Source: Furcasterigmium furcatum (Eukaryota > Ascomycota > Sordariomycetes > Glomerellales > Plectosphaerellaceae). Taken from it: a stretch of DNA of 64,000 nucleotides. Numbering within the stretch: the stretch's first letter is position 1; each line of letters begins with the position of its first letter. The notes under the pieces were generated by a model. The model was not told the DNA's origin and did no database searches. It saw only the letters and a list, made by a program, of their open reading frames with translations. The position numbers and the translations under genes are program-made. The stretch is taken from positions 5,057,626-5,121,625 of the forward strand of contig BCIA01000002.1 in NCBI GenBank assembly GCA_001599815.1. The letters run 5' to 3'. Positions 45,533-56,700 of this stretch are shown here, one piece after another.

Positions 45533-47135
45533 CCAGGCGTGACGAACCAGCTGAGACGGGGCACAGGAAGAGACGGCTGCGCCAGACCTTGTACATATTA
45601 CGACACCACTAATGAGGCGATGACGGCTGTTGCTCACCAGGTACGATAAGGAAGCCGAAGCCCTGGCGCTGGATGGCCGGAGAGGGGCGAGGCAAGGAAG
45701 GCGGCGACTAGGGTACCAGCCGGCTATCTTGTATATAGGCTGCGCACACTCTCTCTTTTCACTTTCTTTTGCGACCATTTTCATTCATAGCAGCCGCGGG
45801 GCGATGGCCATAACGGCAGCACCGAGGCATTGCACGCATCTAGCTCGCGAGCGAGTGTTTCGTTTCATTCAGATAGCAGCGGCTTAGTGATGGAGGCAGA
45901 TAGAGGCCGATGACAAGTATCGCAGGAGACGAGAAAATAGACGAGAGTTCGGATGAGGATTTGAGTCTTGGGATGTCAATTACCTACTTAGGATGGGGCG
46001 TGCGCTGCTCATCCGAGAAACGTCAAGTTGCAGCACAGATCCTCGATACTGTTGAGGGGAGAAGCCATTACGTCTCCCACTCCCGTCTGCCCTTTCAACT
46101 TCTCACTTGTAGCGTCCAGAGCGATTGCCATAAATACCCTGCTGGAGGCGTTTCTGCCATGTCTGGAACAGCACGCGTCGACGCGTAAAGTGGCAGTGTC
46201 TGTCTGGATGGGTGCTGAGGTTTTAGTTGAGATCGAAGTGACAGGGGTGTCGCGTTTCAGCTGTTCCCCTGCAGGGTCTTGGCTCCGGCTGTGGACGAAC
46301 TTGGACCGACAGCGCGGGCCCCCTGGCGATCATGGATCCTGGCCCTCCACTTCTTCACCATGGATGACCCCTCGTCTCCTTGTCATCTCTTCCATTCGTC
46401 TCGTCTCGTCCCTCTGCGGCCATTTCCCCTCTCGTGGCCTTTCTTCGCACGTCCTTGACTTCTCTTCCACCCCTCGGACACCCTTTACATTCCCGTCCAC
46501 CCTTCAGCCTCTCGTCAAAGCGCCGCGAGCCCAGGGGCCGTGGTCTGTATTCTTCTTCTTCCTCCTCTCTTTCTTCCGGGCGAGCCCTTTCTTTCGTGGA
46601 CGCATCCCTTTCGAGCCCGGCCTCCTCCTCTTCTGTTCGGCGTCCTCGCCACCCTGACGTCCTCTCTGTCGATCCGCTCGCTACTCCAAGTCGATCCCCC
46701 TATTCCACCGACGCTCGTTATCAGAACATCAGCTCGATTTAACTTCAAGACGCCGACGTCTTGAACCACGCTCGCTTCTTCTCTCGACACCACAGAGACG
46801 TCCCATGTTGCCGGCACTTGCCTCGTCCACTCCTTCGATTCGCCTTCCACCACGCTCTTGACGAGCCTTGCTTCCTCCATCTTTCGTTGATATCCTTGTT
46901 CTACGAATCGAAATACCCCACGACCATTGCGACCATTGTCTCGCTGCTATTTTCCGCAGCATCAGAAACATCGATCACACACGACCAAGGAAGAGAGAAA
47001 CATATCCCAACCTGCTACGGCTGTCAGACCGTCCGAGGCAGCTGTCACGTTTGATCACCACCCCCGGACGAACCCCTCGGCATCAGGAACCTTGCCTACA
47101 AGGCGCATTTCCCGTTCCTCAAGCAAACGCCCACC
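45533..47135. other. Spacer with pyrimidine-rich leader
   Basis: The left part is the 3' flank of the EGF-like gene. From about 46340 the plus strand is highly C/T-rich up to the start codon of the tail-anchored protein gene and is probably its long 5' leader. No other gene is supported. Confidence 0.5.
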
Positions 47136-47828
47136 ATGCCATCCCGGCCGCAACCCCTCGAAGACCCCTTCGTCGACATGCCCGCCATGCCCTCGCCAAC
47201 CCGCCGCGGCAGCGCCACAACGTCCCGCCAGCCGGTCAACCCCTTCGGCCTCTCCGCGCCCCTCCTGCAACTCCAGCCGCCCAGCCCGGACACACCTCAC
47301 CCGCCCGAGCTCCTCCCGCCGCCGGTCATCCACGCGAACACCTCCCCGTCCTCCTCCCGCCCGGACTCCCCCTCCGGCTCCATCCCCCTCTGGACCCCCG
47401 ACTCGCCCTCGGCAGCACACCCCAACCTCCCGCCGCCCCCGTCCTACGACTCCCCCCTCTCCCGAGCCCGGACCCGAAGCAACGAGGACCCGGCCGCCCC
47501 TTCCTCCTTCGCGTCCCCCTTCGCAGACTCCCACAGCTTGCACTCCCTCTCCTCTGACGGCAGCGCCTCCCCTCCGCGTCGTGGGGACGACCGCAAGTTC
47601 GGATCCGCCAAGGCTCGCGGCTTCGTCGTCCTCAACGGCAGCACACCCAGCTTCCTCGAGATTGGCACCGGGAAGATCCCCGCCATGGCGTCCGAGGACG
47701 CCGCGGCGCGGAGGAGACGGAATCAGAAGCTCAAATGGGGCTCACTGGCGGGCATCTCGTGCCTGGTGTTCGTGCTGCTCGTCGCGCTGGCCGTTGGCGT
47801 CGTTGTAGGTGTGGTCAAGGCCCCATGA
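47136..47828 (+). CDS. Small tail-anchored membrane protein, unknown function
   Basis: A single exon encodes 230 residues, with a good start context (CACCATGCC). The first 200 residues are Pro/Ser-rich and disordered, opening with the acidic motif LEDPFVDMP. The segment KARGFVVLNGSTPSFLEIGTGKIPAM looks like the only ordered conserved part. A basic cluster (RRRRNQKLKWG) precedes one C-terminal hydrophobic helix of about 24 residues ending four residues before the stop, so the protein is predicted to be inserted post-translationally with its N-terminus in the cytosol. I do not recognise the family. Codon pattern (C at third positions throughout) and the coherent topology support a real gene. 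Confidence 0.78.
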   Translation: MPSRPQPLEDPFVDMPAMPSPTRRGSATTSRQPVNPFGLSAPLLQLQPPSPDTPHPPELLPPPVIHANTSPSSSRPDSPSGSIPLWTPDSPSAAHPNLPPPPSYDSPLSRARTRSNEDPAAPSSFASPFADSHSLHSLSSDGSASPPRRGDDRKFGSAKARGFVVLNGSTPSFLEIGTGKIPAMASEDAAARRRRNQKLKWGSLAGISCLVFVLLVALAVGVVVGVVKAP

Positions 47829-48434
47829 ACACCGGGGAGCAGGGTCGCACTGCTCGCTTTATGTTCTTCTGCTGTTTTATATCACGACTTGATTTACATT
47901 TGATTTACATGAATACCATGTACCACCACCACTATCTTTAGCGCGGGAAAGGGACACGGGAACAAGGCGAAAATGCGCATGTAACATATTTACTTTTCAT
48001 GAGGATCTGTTTCAAAACTCTTTTGTGCAAAGTGGATGCCTGCTGGCAGTGAAAAATGCTGTGATTTGATGGTTACCCTTCATAAGTCATGTCGAAATGT
48101 CTGAAAAATATTGGTCGCCCTGGGCATGATGTGGAAACTTGGTCTGCCGTCTTTCCCAAAAATTCCTGATGTCTTTCCAACGCCGAGTTCGCCCTGATAT
48201 GAGATAATGCATTGGGAGCCCGTTCCACGAGACCGTCCTGGCGATGTTTCCTCTTTTGTGCCTTCCGTCCTTCCTTTCCTTTCGTTGGCGGCGAGATGTT
48301 GCGAGTTGATGAGAATTGAGTGCCAGACATTCTTGACTGGGATTCTTCGTTTCCGAGATAGCAGTTGTGACGGTGGTCTTATCGCCGTGTCCGTCGTCCA
48401 CTTTGGTGTCGAGGTGTCGATTCCCGGGGTACCC
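47829..48434. other. Convergent 3' flanks, no gene seen
   Basis: 606 bases between the stop of the tail-anchored protein and the stop of the RSR1-type GTPase on the opposite strand. Presumed 3' UTRs with nothing else evident. Confidence 0.55.
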
Positions 48435-49602
48435 TCACAGAATGACGCACCGGTGGCCGTCAGGTCGCTTGGTTCGGGACCGCCTCGTCCGCTTCGCCAA
48501 TCCCATGATCCCGGCGTCCTTGTCGTCGTCCTGGTATTCGTCTCGGGCTTCCATTTCGCGGTACCGCTCCTCCTTGAGCAGAAGCTGACGGCAGATGTCG
48601 ATAAAGACAGCCTCGACATTGACTGTCATATGTCAGAAACATACTCGTGTCTGCGACAAGCTCGTGGCTCTCTCACCTCTCGTCCTTGCGCTCGTCTCGT
48701 AGTACGGGGCGTTCCACATGCGCGAGGCCGAGAATGCCCGTTGTCGTGGCACAGATCGAGATTCTTCCAGGTCGGCCTTGTTGCCCACGATGACGATCGG
48801 CACGTGCTCATCGTCCTTGATGCGGGTGATCTCCTCCCGGAGCATCTCGACTTCGCTCATGGAAGACGAGGATGTGATGCTGAAGACCAGGATGAAACCC
48901 TGGCCTGACTTCATGTACAGATCTCGCATGGCCACTGTATGGGGTTAGTATCGGAGAATATGTGAGCAAGAAGAGTGACCTGTCATACCGAATTGTTCGG
49001 TTCCTGCGGTATCAAGGCTGGATAGGCATGGATGTCAGCACGAACTGACTGACACGGCGATAGCATCATCGGAAGCTCACATTTCCAGGATAACCTGTCG
49101 ACCCTGCGGCACATGGTGTCAGCGGCGATATGAGCCTGAAAATATATCTTAGTTGTGAGACTCACATCCACCTGGAGTTGTGTCCGGTAAGTGTCTTCGA
49201 TGGTGGGGTCGTAGCTTTCGATCCACTCATTGTGCACGAATTGAGCTGCAGGCTGTGTGAGTACCCCTTTTTTACGACTCGAGTAAAATGTCGCGACTGA
49301 ATCGAGAGCGGCATACCTGTTAGACAGCTCTTGCCAACACCTCCTGGAGCGATAGTCAGCCTGCTGCTCACATGACGGGATGATTGTCGCCATCCAAGCC
49401 TCAAGCGATGCTTGGCGGTACCGTGGATGGGGGACAATTAAAGACGTACCGGCACCCAGGACGACGACATGAAGTTCCCGGCTGGGGTGACACGAATGAG
49501 AGTCAGCGCCGATCACCGCAGGAAGTTGACAAACATGTAGACAGCGACAGGGAGGTGGTACCAGGGCTGAGACTGCTGCTGCTGCTGCTTGCGCCGTGAC
49601 AT
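48435..49602 (-). CDS. RSR1: Rap/RSR1-type small GTPase
   Basis: Eight exons on the minus strand: 49602-49562, 49481-49450, 49343-49317, 49245-49166, 49103-49081, 49017-48989, 48934-48677 and 48622-48435; 225 residues. All junctions have GT/AG and keep frame. Motifs: P-loop GAGGVGKSCLT (23-33), effector loop YDPTIEDTYR, switch II DTAGTEQF with Thr where Ras has Gln (the Rap/RSR1 hallmark), NKAD, ETSAR and C-terminal CVIL, a CAAX box whose Leu favours geranylgeranylation. The tail is basic (RTRRSRTKR). The role is polarity: a membrane-bound switch recruiting CDC24/CDC42 regulators to growth or septation sites. The N-terminus MSRRKQQQQQ includes five Gln encoded by CAG repeats. Four internal exons are only 23-32 nt. 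The exon-1 assignment is the least certain part. Confidence 0.92.
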
Positions 49603-52600
49603 GATGCCAGGTCAATTGCAAGGGGACGGCGCCCCTTTCGAGCGAGATGATGGCTGGCTGCTTGGTGCGGTTGTCGCTGGACCGAGACCTGGGGCGGGAT
49701 GAGGCGGCGGCGGCGTTGTCGAGCTGGGCAGAGAAACGGTCGATCGAACAAAAGGCGGCGCGGCGGCGGGGGGTAGATAGGTAGATGAATGAAAGAAAAT
49801 AGTACAGGGAAGACCGCACGGGCTGCGGCAAGAGCGAGCTGGCGTCGATATTAAGCCGGAGGCCTGGGCTGGACTGGACGGGCAGACAGGCAGACAGACG
49901 CGGTGGACCTTGGGAAAGGGAGGCAACAAAAAGGTTGCTGGCGGCAGGATTCAGTGTCGTTGCTTTTGGGGCGAGACAGAGAGTCTGTTCCTGGTCCGTC
50001 CCATCCACTGAACTGACGAGTGTCTCCCGTCGTCGGACGCTCGCTCACTCGTACGCACGCACACGCTGGGCTCTAGGGGGTCCGACCGTTGGTTGCGCCC
50101 GTGGTATTTGCTGTGGATGGGTGAATTGGAAGGGGTGCACGAATGGATGCCGGATGGGTTTGGGAGGATGTTCCGTCTTTCCGCGCGGGGATTGAGCAGC
50201 AGGCCAGGCCGTCTGTAGGTCGTGAGAGTGGACCTCGGGCCGTGTCTTTGATGGGGAGGGGGCCGTCTCCTTTTCAGTCGGCTGCTTCTTCGAGCTTCGT
50301 TCGGCCTGTGGTGACTTGACCCAGCGGACGGACAGTCAGAACTTTTTCTTCACTTCCCACGGTGAGCTCAAGTTCCCGTGCTGCTTGAAGGAAGGCGGGA
50401 GCTGCGTCCTCTCAACTCTTGATTCGACATTTTCTATCAAAGCGGAAAATCGCCTGTGCTGCCCCCTGCATGAGAAAGCGGGGCGGACCGCGTGGTCCAT
50501 GGTGTGTCCGCTGCTGGTGCAGCTGCACTCTGAGGAAGGTACCTACCTGCCCTGAGCGACAGCCTACAGGGCCGCCTCGCAGGCCCTGGAAGGTGCATTA
50601 GGTCCAGTGTCCTCCACTGCCCCCGGTTGCAGGGGATGGGGGAGGAGATGGATGCCCGTCCGAGGCCTGGTGCTTGCCGAGACCCAGAAACAGGCGCCGC
50701 TGGGCCCCGGTTGGGTCAAAATGCCACTAAGAAACATTAATGGTGGGGACGTTCCCGGGCTCCATGGGGCGTACCTGCCTCGAGGTGCTGGCAAGGCAGG
50801 CGCTGGCCTCTTCTCTGCATCCTCCATCTGCATGCATGCATGGGACAGACAGACAGACAGACAGCGGACTTGACTGCATCACCAAAAGTCCATCGCCATG
50901 GAGTCTCGCATCTCCCTCCCGCGTATCTGCCTGCGAGTCCTCCCCGCTGTTGATTTATCACATTCTCTCTGCCGCCCTGTTTCAACGACTGCGGCGGCAC
51001 AAAGTGCAAAACAGCCCAGAAACAAGCAAAAAGCAACAAGCGCCCACTCCTTCTCAGGTATATTCTCGAGCAGCCAGCCACCATCTCAGCCGTCTCATCG
51101 AAAGGACCCCTTTGTTGATGACTCGTCGTATGGGTTGTCCAGCAACCGCCGGGCTCAACGGCTTTCTTCGTCGTCCATCGAGTGTGCCGGAACACGACCA
51201 ACCAAGTGGCTGCCCCGACTCGTGTTCTTCCCGCGGACCCTGAGTGAAGGAGCATTAGCTCAACGTTCAGGGACGGTCCGCTGTGAGCCATTCGATTTGG
51301 CGGTTTGTTTTAGCCGCCTCGGCGCCAACTGTCAACCGCGCCTCTGCCCCTCCAACATCACCCCCTGACATGAAGCTTGACGCATGCGAGCCTTATGGAA
51401 GAAGCACGGGAAAGGAGATGCCACGACAGGAGAGCGTGTTCCTCCGTGATTCTCTCTAACCGAGCATGAGTACGGACCCATTCGAGCTTCCTCAGCTAAA
51501 CCTCTTCTCGTTCGTTTGGGTACAAGCCCCCCCGTCCAAGGTATCAGCTGTGTGCCTATGCCTTGCGATATCTTCGAACCTGCTGCATCTATCTTTAGTC
51601 TTCATCCCGCTAGGCCAGCTTGGTGAGCCTTGTGATAAGAAGATGATCTGAGAGCCCACGGGACCAGATCCTTCTCAGTGTGTTACAACACGGGTCTGGC
51701 CCGCCAGGCTACGCAAGCTCCTTTGCCTACAGATTCTACCACTAACTTGCCACCGCCGCCGCCGCCACCACCTCCTCCGCTATTCAGCGACCTCATCAGC
51801 ATACCAGAAACCGAACAAAGTCGGGACTTCTCACTGGTCCAGATCTTTTAGGTGGAATTTGAGCGGCTGTCACGAGTCAAGTTACTACCATCGGCTCGTA
51901 TCAAAGGCTCGCGACTTCGTCAGCTCCGGGCTTATACGAGCCTTGAGGTGCACGGCATGTTGTGGCGACACGGCAGATGGTCAGCTGCTCTGCGTCGAGA
52001 CACGTAGCACGTGTGTTCGTGGGGGTTCTCACGAACAGAGCCTTATAGGGCGAGGCAACGACCACGTTGTTAGACAGGTGACACCTTGGGCAGGAAGGCA
52101 TGGCGGCGCCATGTCAGTGACGGCGATCGGAGGCGCGGAAGCGCGGGCGGGACGGGACTTCATGTTGTGTAACAATGCCAGCAGGTCGAACATGGAGGCG
52201 GCCAGCACCTTGTGTCATACCCCAGGATGAGGCTGGAGAGGACAAGAGTTTGTACAGAGTTCACTGCGCTGAAGTATGTTGCATCTCGAAACTGATATTA
52301 GACCGGCCAAGGTCCTGCCAGTAAAAGGGGGCATCTGTGATGGGTGGATCAAGGCAACTGAGCATGGGCCAATGCTCGGCCGTTGATCTTTATGATAGCT
52401 GGTTGTGGCATGATTATCCCCAGGAAGCGAGCATTCATCTTCACGCAAAGCGAGTGGGCGGACGCCCGCTCATATGATGCACGGCAAAGATAACGCTGGG
52501 AGCCTGATAGAGCCGTGAACATCTCCAAGGAGCAAAGAATGGGCATCTAGGCTCCTAGTCGCATAAATGTCTTCTCACGACGGTGCTTCGTGACTTGCAA

Positions 52601-52657
52601 TGATCCCAGGGGCTCGGAAGTACCATGGCTACCTCCCTCCTTGCTTGAGTCTTGTCA
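49603..52657. other. 3-kb spacer between RSR1 and SDR genes
   Basis: The left part is the RSR1 promoter and leader; the right end is the 3' flank of the minus-strand SDR gene. It contains a (GACA)5 tetranucleotide run at about 50844-50863 and a short CCG/CCT-rich repeat near 51748-51780. ORFs up to 184 codons overlap on both strands without family resemblance, so I call no gene. Confidence 0.45.
50844..50863 (+). repeat. Tetranucleotide microsatellite (GACA)5
   Basis: Five perfect GACA units follow a CATGCATGCATG run. It is simple-sequence DNA in a spacer; no function is implied. Confidence 0.9.
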
Positions 52658-53782
52658 TCATAGCTTCCCCCTCCACCACAAGCCCGGGATACGGAAGACA
52701 TCCCGCCAGAACCCAATCCAACCCCGGGTCTTCTCCGCTGCGTTCAACATCCGCACGAACCGCCATATGAACGCCTCGGAATTCACATAGTCCTCGGCGT
52801 GGCAGTCCCAGATGCCCCTCTCGTCGTCCTCGCCCTCCGCCACCCCCTCGCCCCTCGGGCCCTCTAACGCCTTCATCCTGGGCCCAATCATCAGGCCCCT
52901 GCCGACGATGGACTCGTCTGCGGCCAGCCGCGTGGCGGCATCCACGACCACCTCCATCGGGGTGCCGCCCGCCGTGCCAGCCAGCATCACCGCCTCCGCG
53001 ACGGGCGGGAACATGCCCGACCCCCGGACGAAGTTGGGGCAGATCATGTTGACGCGGACGCCGCTCAGCCACGCCGTGCCGCGCAGGGAGCGGAAGACGC
53101 CCATCAGCGCGTGCTTCGAGCCCGTGTACAGCGGCTGCGGGGTGAAGTGGTAGATGCACGCGCCGGAGCCGACGAGGATGAGGCACCTGTCGCGCTTGGG
53201 GGCGCCGGGCGCCGGGGGACGCTTGCCCTCCGCCAGGTCGCGGGAGGGGTTGAGCGTGTTGGGCCCGCCGTTGCGCGGGAGCCAGAACATGCCGAGGTTG
53301 AGGGTGTACATGGCGGCGGCGAAGTTGACTTCGTAGGTCTTCATGCCCAGCTTCTTCGGAGCGTCCGGGTCCTCTGGCGAGGGCTCAGGGGCTGCGAAGC
53401 TGGTTTCCTCCGGAATAATACTAACACCCGCATTAGCGACAACAACGTCGATGCCGCCGTTGGGTGAAGCGCGGGCTGCGCCCTTGAAGAACGCTGTCTG
53501 GGCGTCCCAGTCGGTCACGTCGCAGTGGAAGTAGTGGTGGGAGCCGTCGGGGTGGAGGGTGCGCAGCTCGGCGACGAGCTTCTCGCCCACAACGTCGTTG
53601 ATGTCGCCGACCATGACGTTGGATCCCAGCGAGGCCCAATGACGCGCGATCCCGGCTCCGATGCCCATGGCGGCGCCCGTGATGAGGACCGTCTTGCCCG
53701 CCATCGTCGAGGCATCATAGGGCAGACTGGTGTCCACCGGGGGCGAGAGCCGTGTGGTCGCGGTGAGGTTGTGGTCTCCCAT
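52658..53782 (-). CDS. Short-chain dehydrogenase/reductase (classical SDR)
   Basis: One uninterrupted frame of 374 residues. The Rossmann fold begins at residue 29 with the cofactor motif TGAAMGIG (35-42). Asp60 at the end of the second strand (VMVGD) predicts NAD(H) over NADP(H). NAG is at 117-119, and the catalytic set is Ser206, Tyr219 and Lys223 (YTGSK). The first 27 residues precede the fold. The last 80 residues, with several aromatic-rich stretches (IGFWRDVFRIPGLWW), extend beyond a minimal SDR and may form a lid or membrane-associated surface. It resembles fungal 15-hydroxyprostaglandin-dehydrogenase-like alcohol dehydrogenases; the substrate is unknown. It is 16 kb from the PKS with several conserved genes between, so I do not place it in that pathway. 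Confidence 0.9.
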   Translation of the reverse strand: MGDHNLTATTRLSPPVDTSLPYDASTMAGKTVLITGAAMGIGAGIARHWASLGSNVMVGDINDVVGEKLVAELRTLHPDGSHHYFHCDVTDWDAQTAFFKGAARASPNGGIDVVVANAGVSIIPEETSFAAPEPSPEDPDAPKKLGMKTYEVNFAAAMYTLNLGMFWLPRNGGPNTLNPSRDLAEGKRPPAPGAPKRDRCLILVGSGACIYHFTPQPLYTGSKHALMGVFRSLRGTAWLSGVRVNMICPNFVRGSGMFPPVAEAVMLAGTAGGTPMEVVVDAATRLAADESIVGRGLMIGPRMKALEGPRGEGVAEGEDDERGIWDCHAEDYVNSEAFIWRFVRMLNAAEKTRGWIGFWRDVFRIPGLWWRGKL

Positions 53783-56700
53783 TTTCGCCGTCTGTTCCGC
53801 GTATAAGTCCGCTGCCAGAGACGAGAGAAGCTCAAGGCCCCAAGGGCCTTCGAAACCTTTTATCCAGCATGGATGCGAACGAACGGCGCAGCGTTAGCAA
53901 CTTCCAGGACAGGATATTCGGGATCTTGAACCAGCAGCATGTCTGCAAAGTCAGCCTAATACTGGCTCGGCGCTGAAGCAGGCCCGGGCTGCCGTCTTGA
54001 CATTGGCGACCCGGGCCAATCGTGGACCGCTGTGCTGACAGGGGAAGAGTGTTGTGCATTCAGCCAAAATTTACGGTATTCTTCAGCAACCCCAGCATTC
54101 GAAAAATAACCGTCCATGGAACTTAGGTAGTGGACGAGGGGGGCTCCTCATCAATCGGAAGTGCTCATCATGGCCTTGGCAAGGGAGCGTTAGCCATGGC
54201 CTGTCAAGATACCGTCAGACGGGCCAAGCTTGGCTTCCTTTGCCGCAACTTCGACAGTCTCAACGTACTCTGGTCATCTGGGTTGTCAATGAGCCCAGTA
54301 GTGCTGTTGAGCAGTTGCACCCAAGGGGCAAAAGATGAGCGCAGTTGGACAGAGTCTCCTCCCCAAAGACCACAGCGACGACTCCGTAGGTCGTCACACA
54401 AAACATGCTTCTGCTTCGGCCCGTTTCGGCCATTTTCGCCAGAGACAAATCCAGGCCCAGGGCGGCAACGGGTTGGAGGTGGCCGTGCCGTTCAATATAT
54501 AAGAGCCCGAGTGACTCAGGTATGCCGTGTACATGCCTCAGCAAGCCTCGATTCCTCCAGGTCCAATAATCTCGCCAGTGTCTCAACGTCCCGAGGGCCA
54601 TCCGACGTGTCGTCTTCTGCGGCATCTCCCTGTGTTAGACACGGCACAGCAGGCTCGGGGTTTGATACTCCTCCCTAGGAGGCGCAAGGTCGTGCTCCCG
54701 AGTTACGAGTACCTAAACCGCATGGAATCCAATCCTTGGCTCCAGCCAATCGCGGCGTGTGGGTGACATGAGCCGTCGACTGGTCGGTCCATCGTGACAT
54801 CGTGACTGACTGCCAGCTCAGGGGCACGAACCCCTCCCCGCCTAAGGCCAATGTCGAGTTGCCCCCCATAGACCCCACACGTCAAAACCACCCCTGGCTT
54901 CCTTGCCCAAGATTTGTTTGTCCATCAGTAAACATCACAGCCAGTAGGGCAGCCATCACGGCCATCCGCGCTTCCCCTCGAGCTGACGGGGCGTGATGTC
55001 GTGTGATGAGGCTTGGGGCCCCCTTTGTTCCTGTTGGCAGGCGACCAATGATGGCGCGTAAGGACGCCACAAGAACCCCTCCTCATCCCACATCGAAACC
55101 TCCAGAGAAGGGGGATGGATTCTCGTGACGCAGATCTCACGTCCAACGCCAAGCTTTCTTGGGTGACGGCTAGCGGGGTGTTCAGCCAACAGGCTGCTTT
55201 GCCGTGTTCCAAGCCTTCTGGACCGGTTTTGGGATGCGCGACTGACCCGAAGCTTGATGTCTAGACGGGCTTGGGACGTTGGATGACCAGGGGTGCCGGG
55301 CAGCAACGCGAGCCAAAGCTTTGCAATTGGATTCTCCCCGAGCCATCAAACTTGGTTCCTCGGGCTGGGATGGCCTGCCCTGGGCGGGGAGGCGGGGTCC
55401 GTATCGTATCGTCCCACTTCCTAGCAAGATAGGCGTTGGCGATGAAGCATCGACATGCTGCTCATCCACTGGCCAGACGCTCCAGGCCGGACCTGGCGGA
55501 GCTTGGGACCAGGTCAAAGCTTCTGCGACGGCGCAGGAACTCGGCCCTCTGAGTGCCTTGTGCACCGTGGAGGGGTCGAGGCGGGGGAGCTGCCTCGGAT
55601 CGACGAAAGCAGCCACGCCCGATCGTCGATTTTCCTTTGCATTATCGACCGCACTCGTGGGTTTGAGCCGACAGGACGACATCCAACCCAGCTTGCAAGC
55701 CACCGCGCCATCACACACGCGCAGAAGAAGTGACAGGCGGCAGGTCGGAACAGCCCCGGCCTTATCATTGCAGTAAACGCTAGGACGATATCGTCCTGGC
55801 AAGCTGGCGACAGGGAAGAAAGGGTTTAGGAACAGCTGCACATCTCGATGGGGCAACACGCTGCACGGGCATTTTGCTCGGGGATCCCTTGGCAACCCCG
55901 CCTGGTTAAGCAGCCGAGTGTGCATATACTGCTGAAGGGCTTGTTTGGTGGGCAGCTGTCAGTCAGATCCGACTGAAGATGTCAGAGTTCCAAGTATGGA
56001 TGGGTGGGAGGGATGGCGATTCTCTCATCAGGCTGGCGCTGGAGGTCCGGTCCAGGCCTTTCGACTCGCCGATTGGCCCGAACCCAAGGCACATGTCGAC
56101 AGGGATTCAGGCATGGGATTGATTGTGAGCAAGATGCCCGGCGAGATGTTTGAAAGCGGTTAGTGATCGACGAGGCGACGCGGAAGACGAAAAGAGGTTC
56201 CGGTAGTGGGGATGGCTGGAATGTGTGTGTGATGAGACCCGGGCAGGGATAGCAGCGGTACAGCGCCGCCGGTCTGCTCCATGCGGTAAAGTAAGTTCTC
56301 TTTTGGCTGACTGGCCGTGGGGTCAGGTCCGCCCGTCCGCCGCAGCCCGAGCAGAGGAGGCGCCGGAAGCTCGGGTTGAGCAGGAATCCTCCGGGCGTGG
56401 GAGAGGTCTGGGCTGCAAGGGAACACCCGGACACTTCCTTTGTGCTGGCATGAGCTGGCTGGCTGGAGGGACCGAGGGTTGAGGCCAGCGAAGATGCCAT
56501 GTGAAGTTGCAGCAGTCAAAGGACGAACATGTCGGTAAGGTACGTGGGTACTCGTACTTGGACGTGGATGCACGGACTTGGACGTTCCAAAGGCCGGGAA
56601 AAGAGTTTTAGCGCGAAGGTGGGAGGTCGCTGGGAGTGGACCCCACCATCAAGTCCGCGTTAGCGTCCCGCTAGAGATGCGCCCTAGGAAAGGCGGCAGA

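Noticed and set aside
48983..50008. 341-codon minus-strand ORF spanning the RSR1 5' region
   Set aside because: It reads through introns and only borrows the RELHVVVLGAG exon; the spliced model recovers all GTPase motifs.
52658..53782. SDR as a tailoring enzyme of the PKS-prenyltransferase locus
   Set aside because: It is 16 kb away with an EGF-like protein, a tail-anchored protein and a conserved GTPase in between.
55182..55925. 247-codon minus-strand ORF
   Set aside because: Composition is irregular (many Cys/Trp/Arg/Pro), several opposing ORFs of similar length exist, and no family match is evident.
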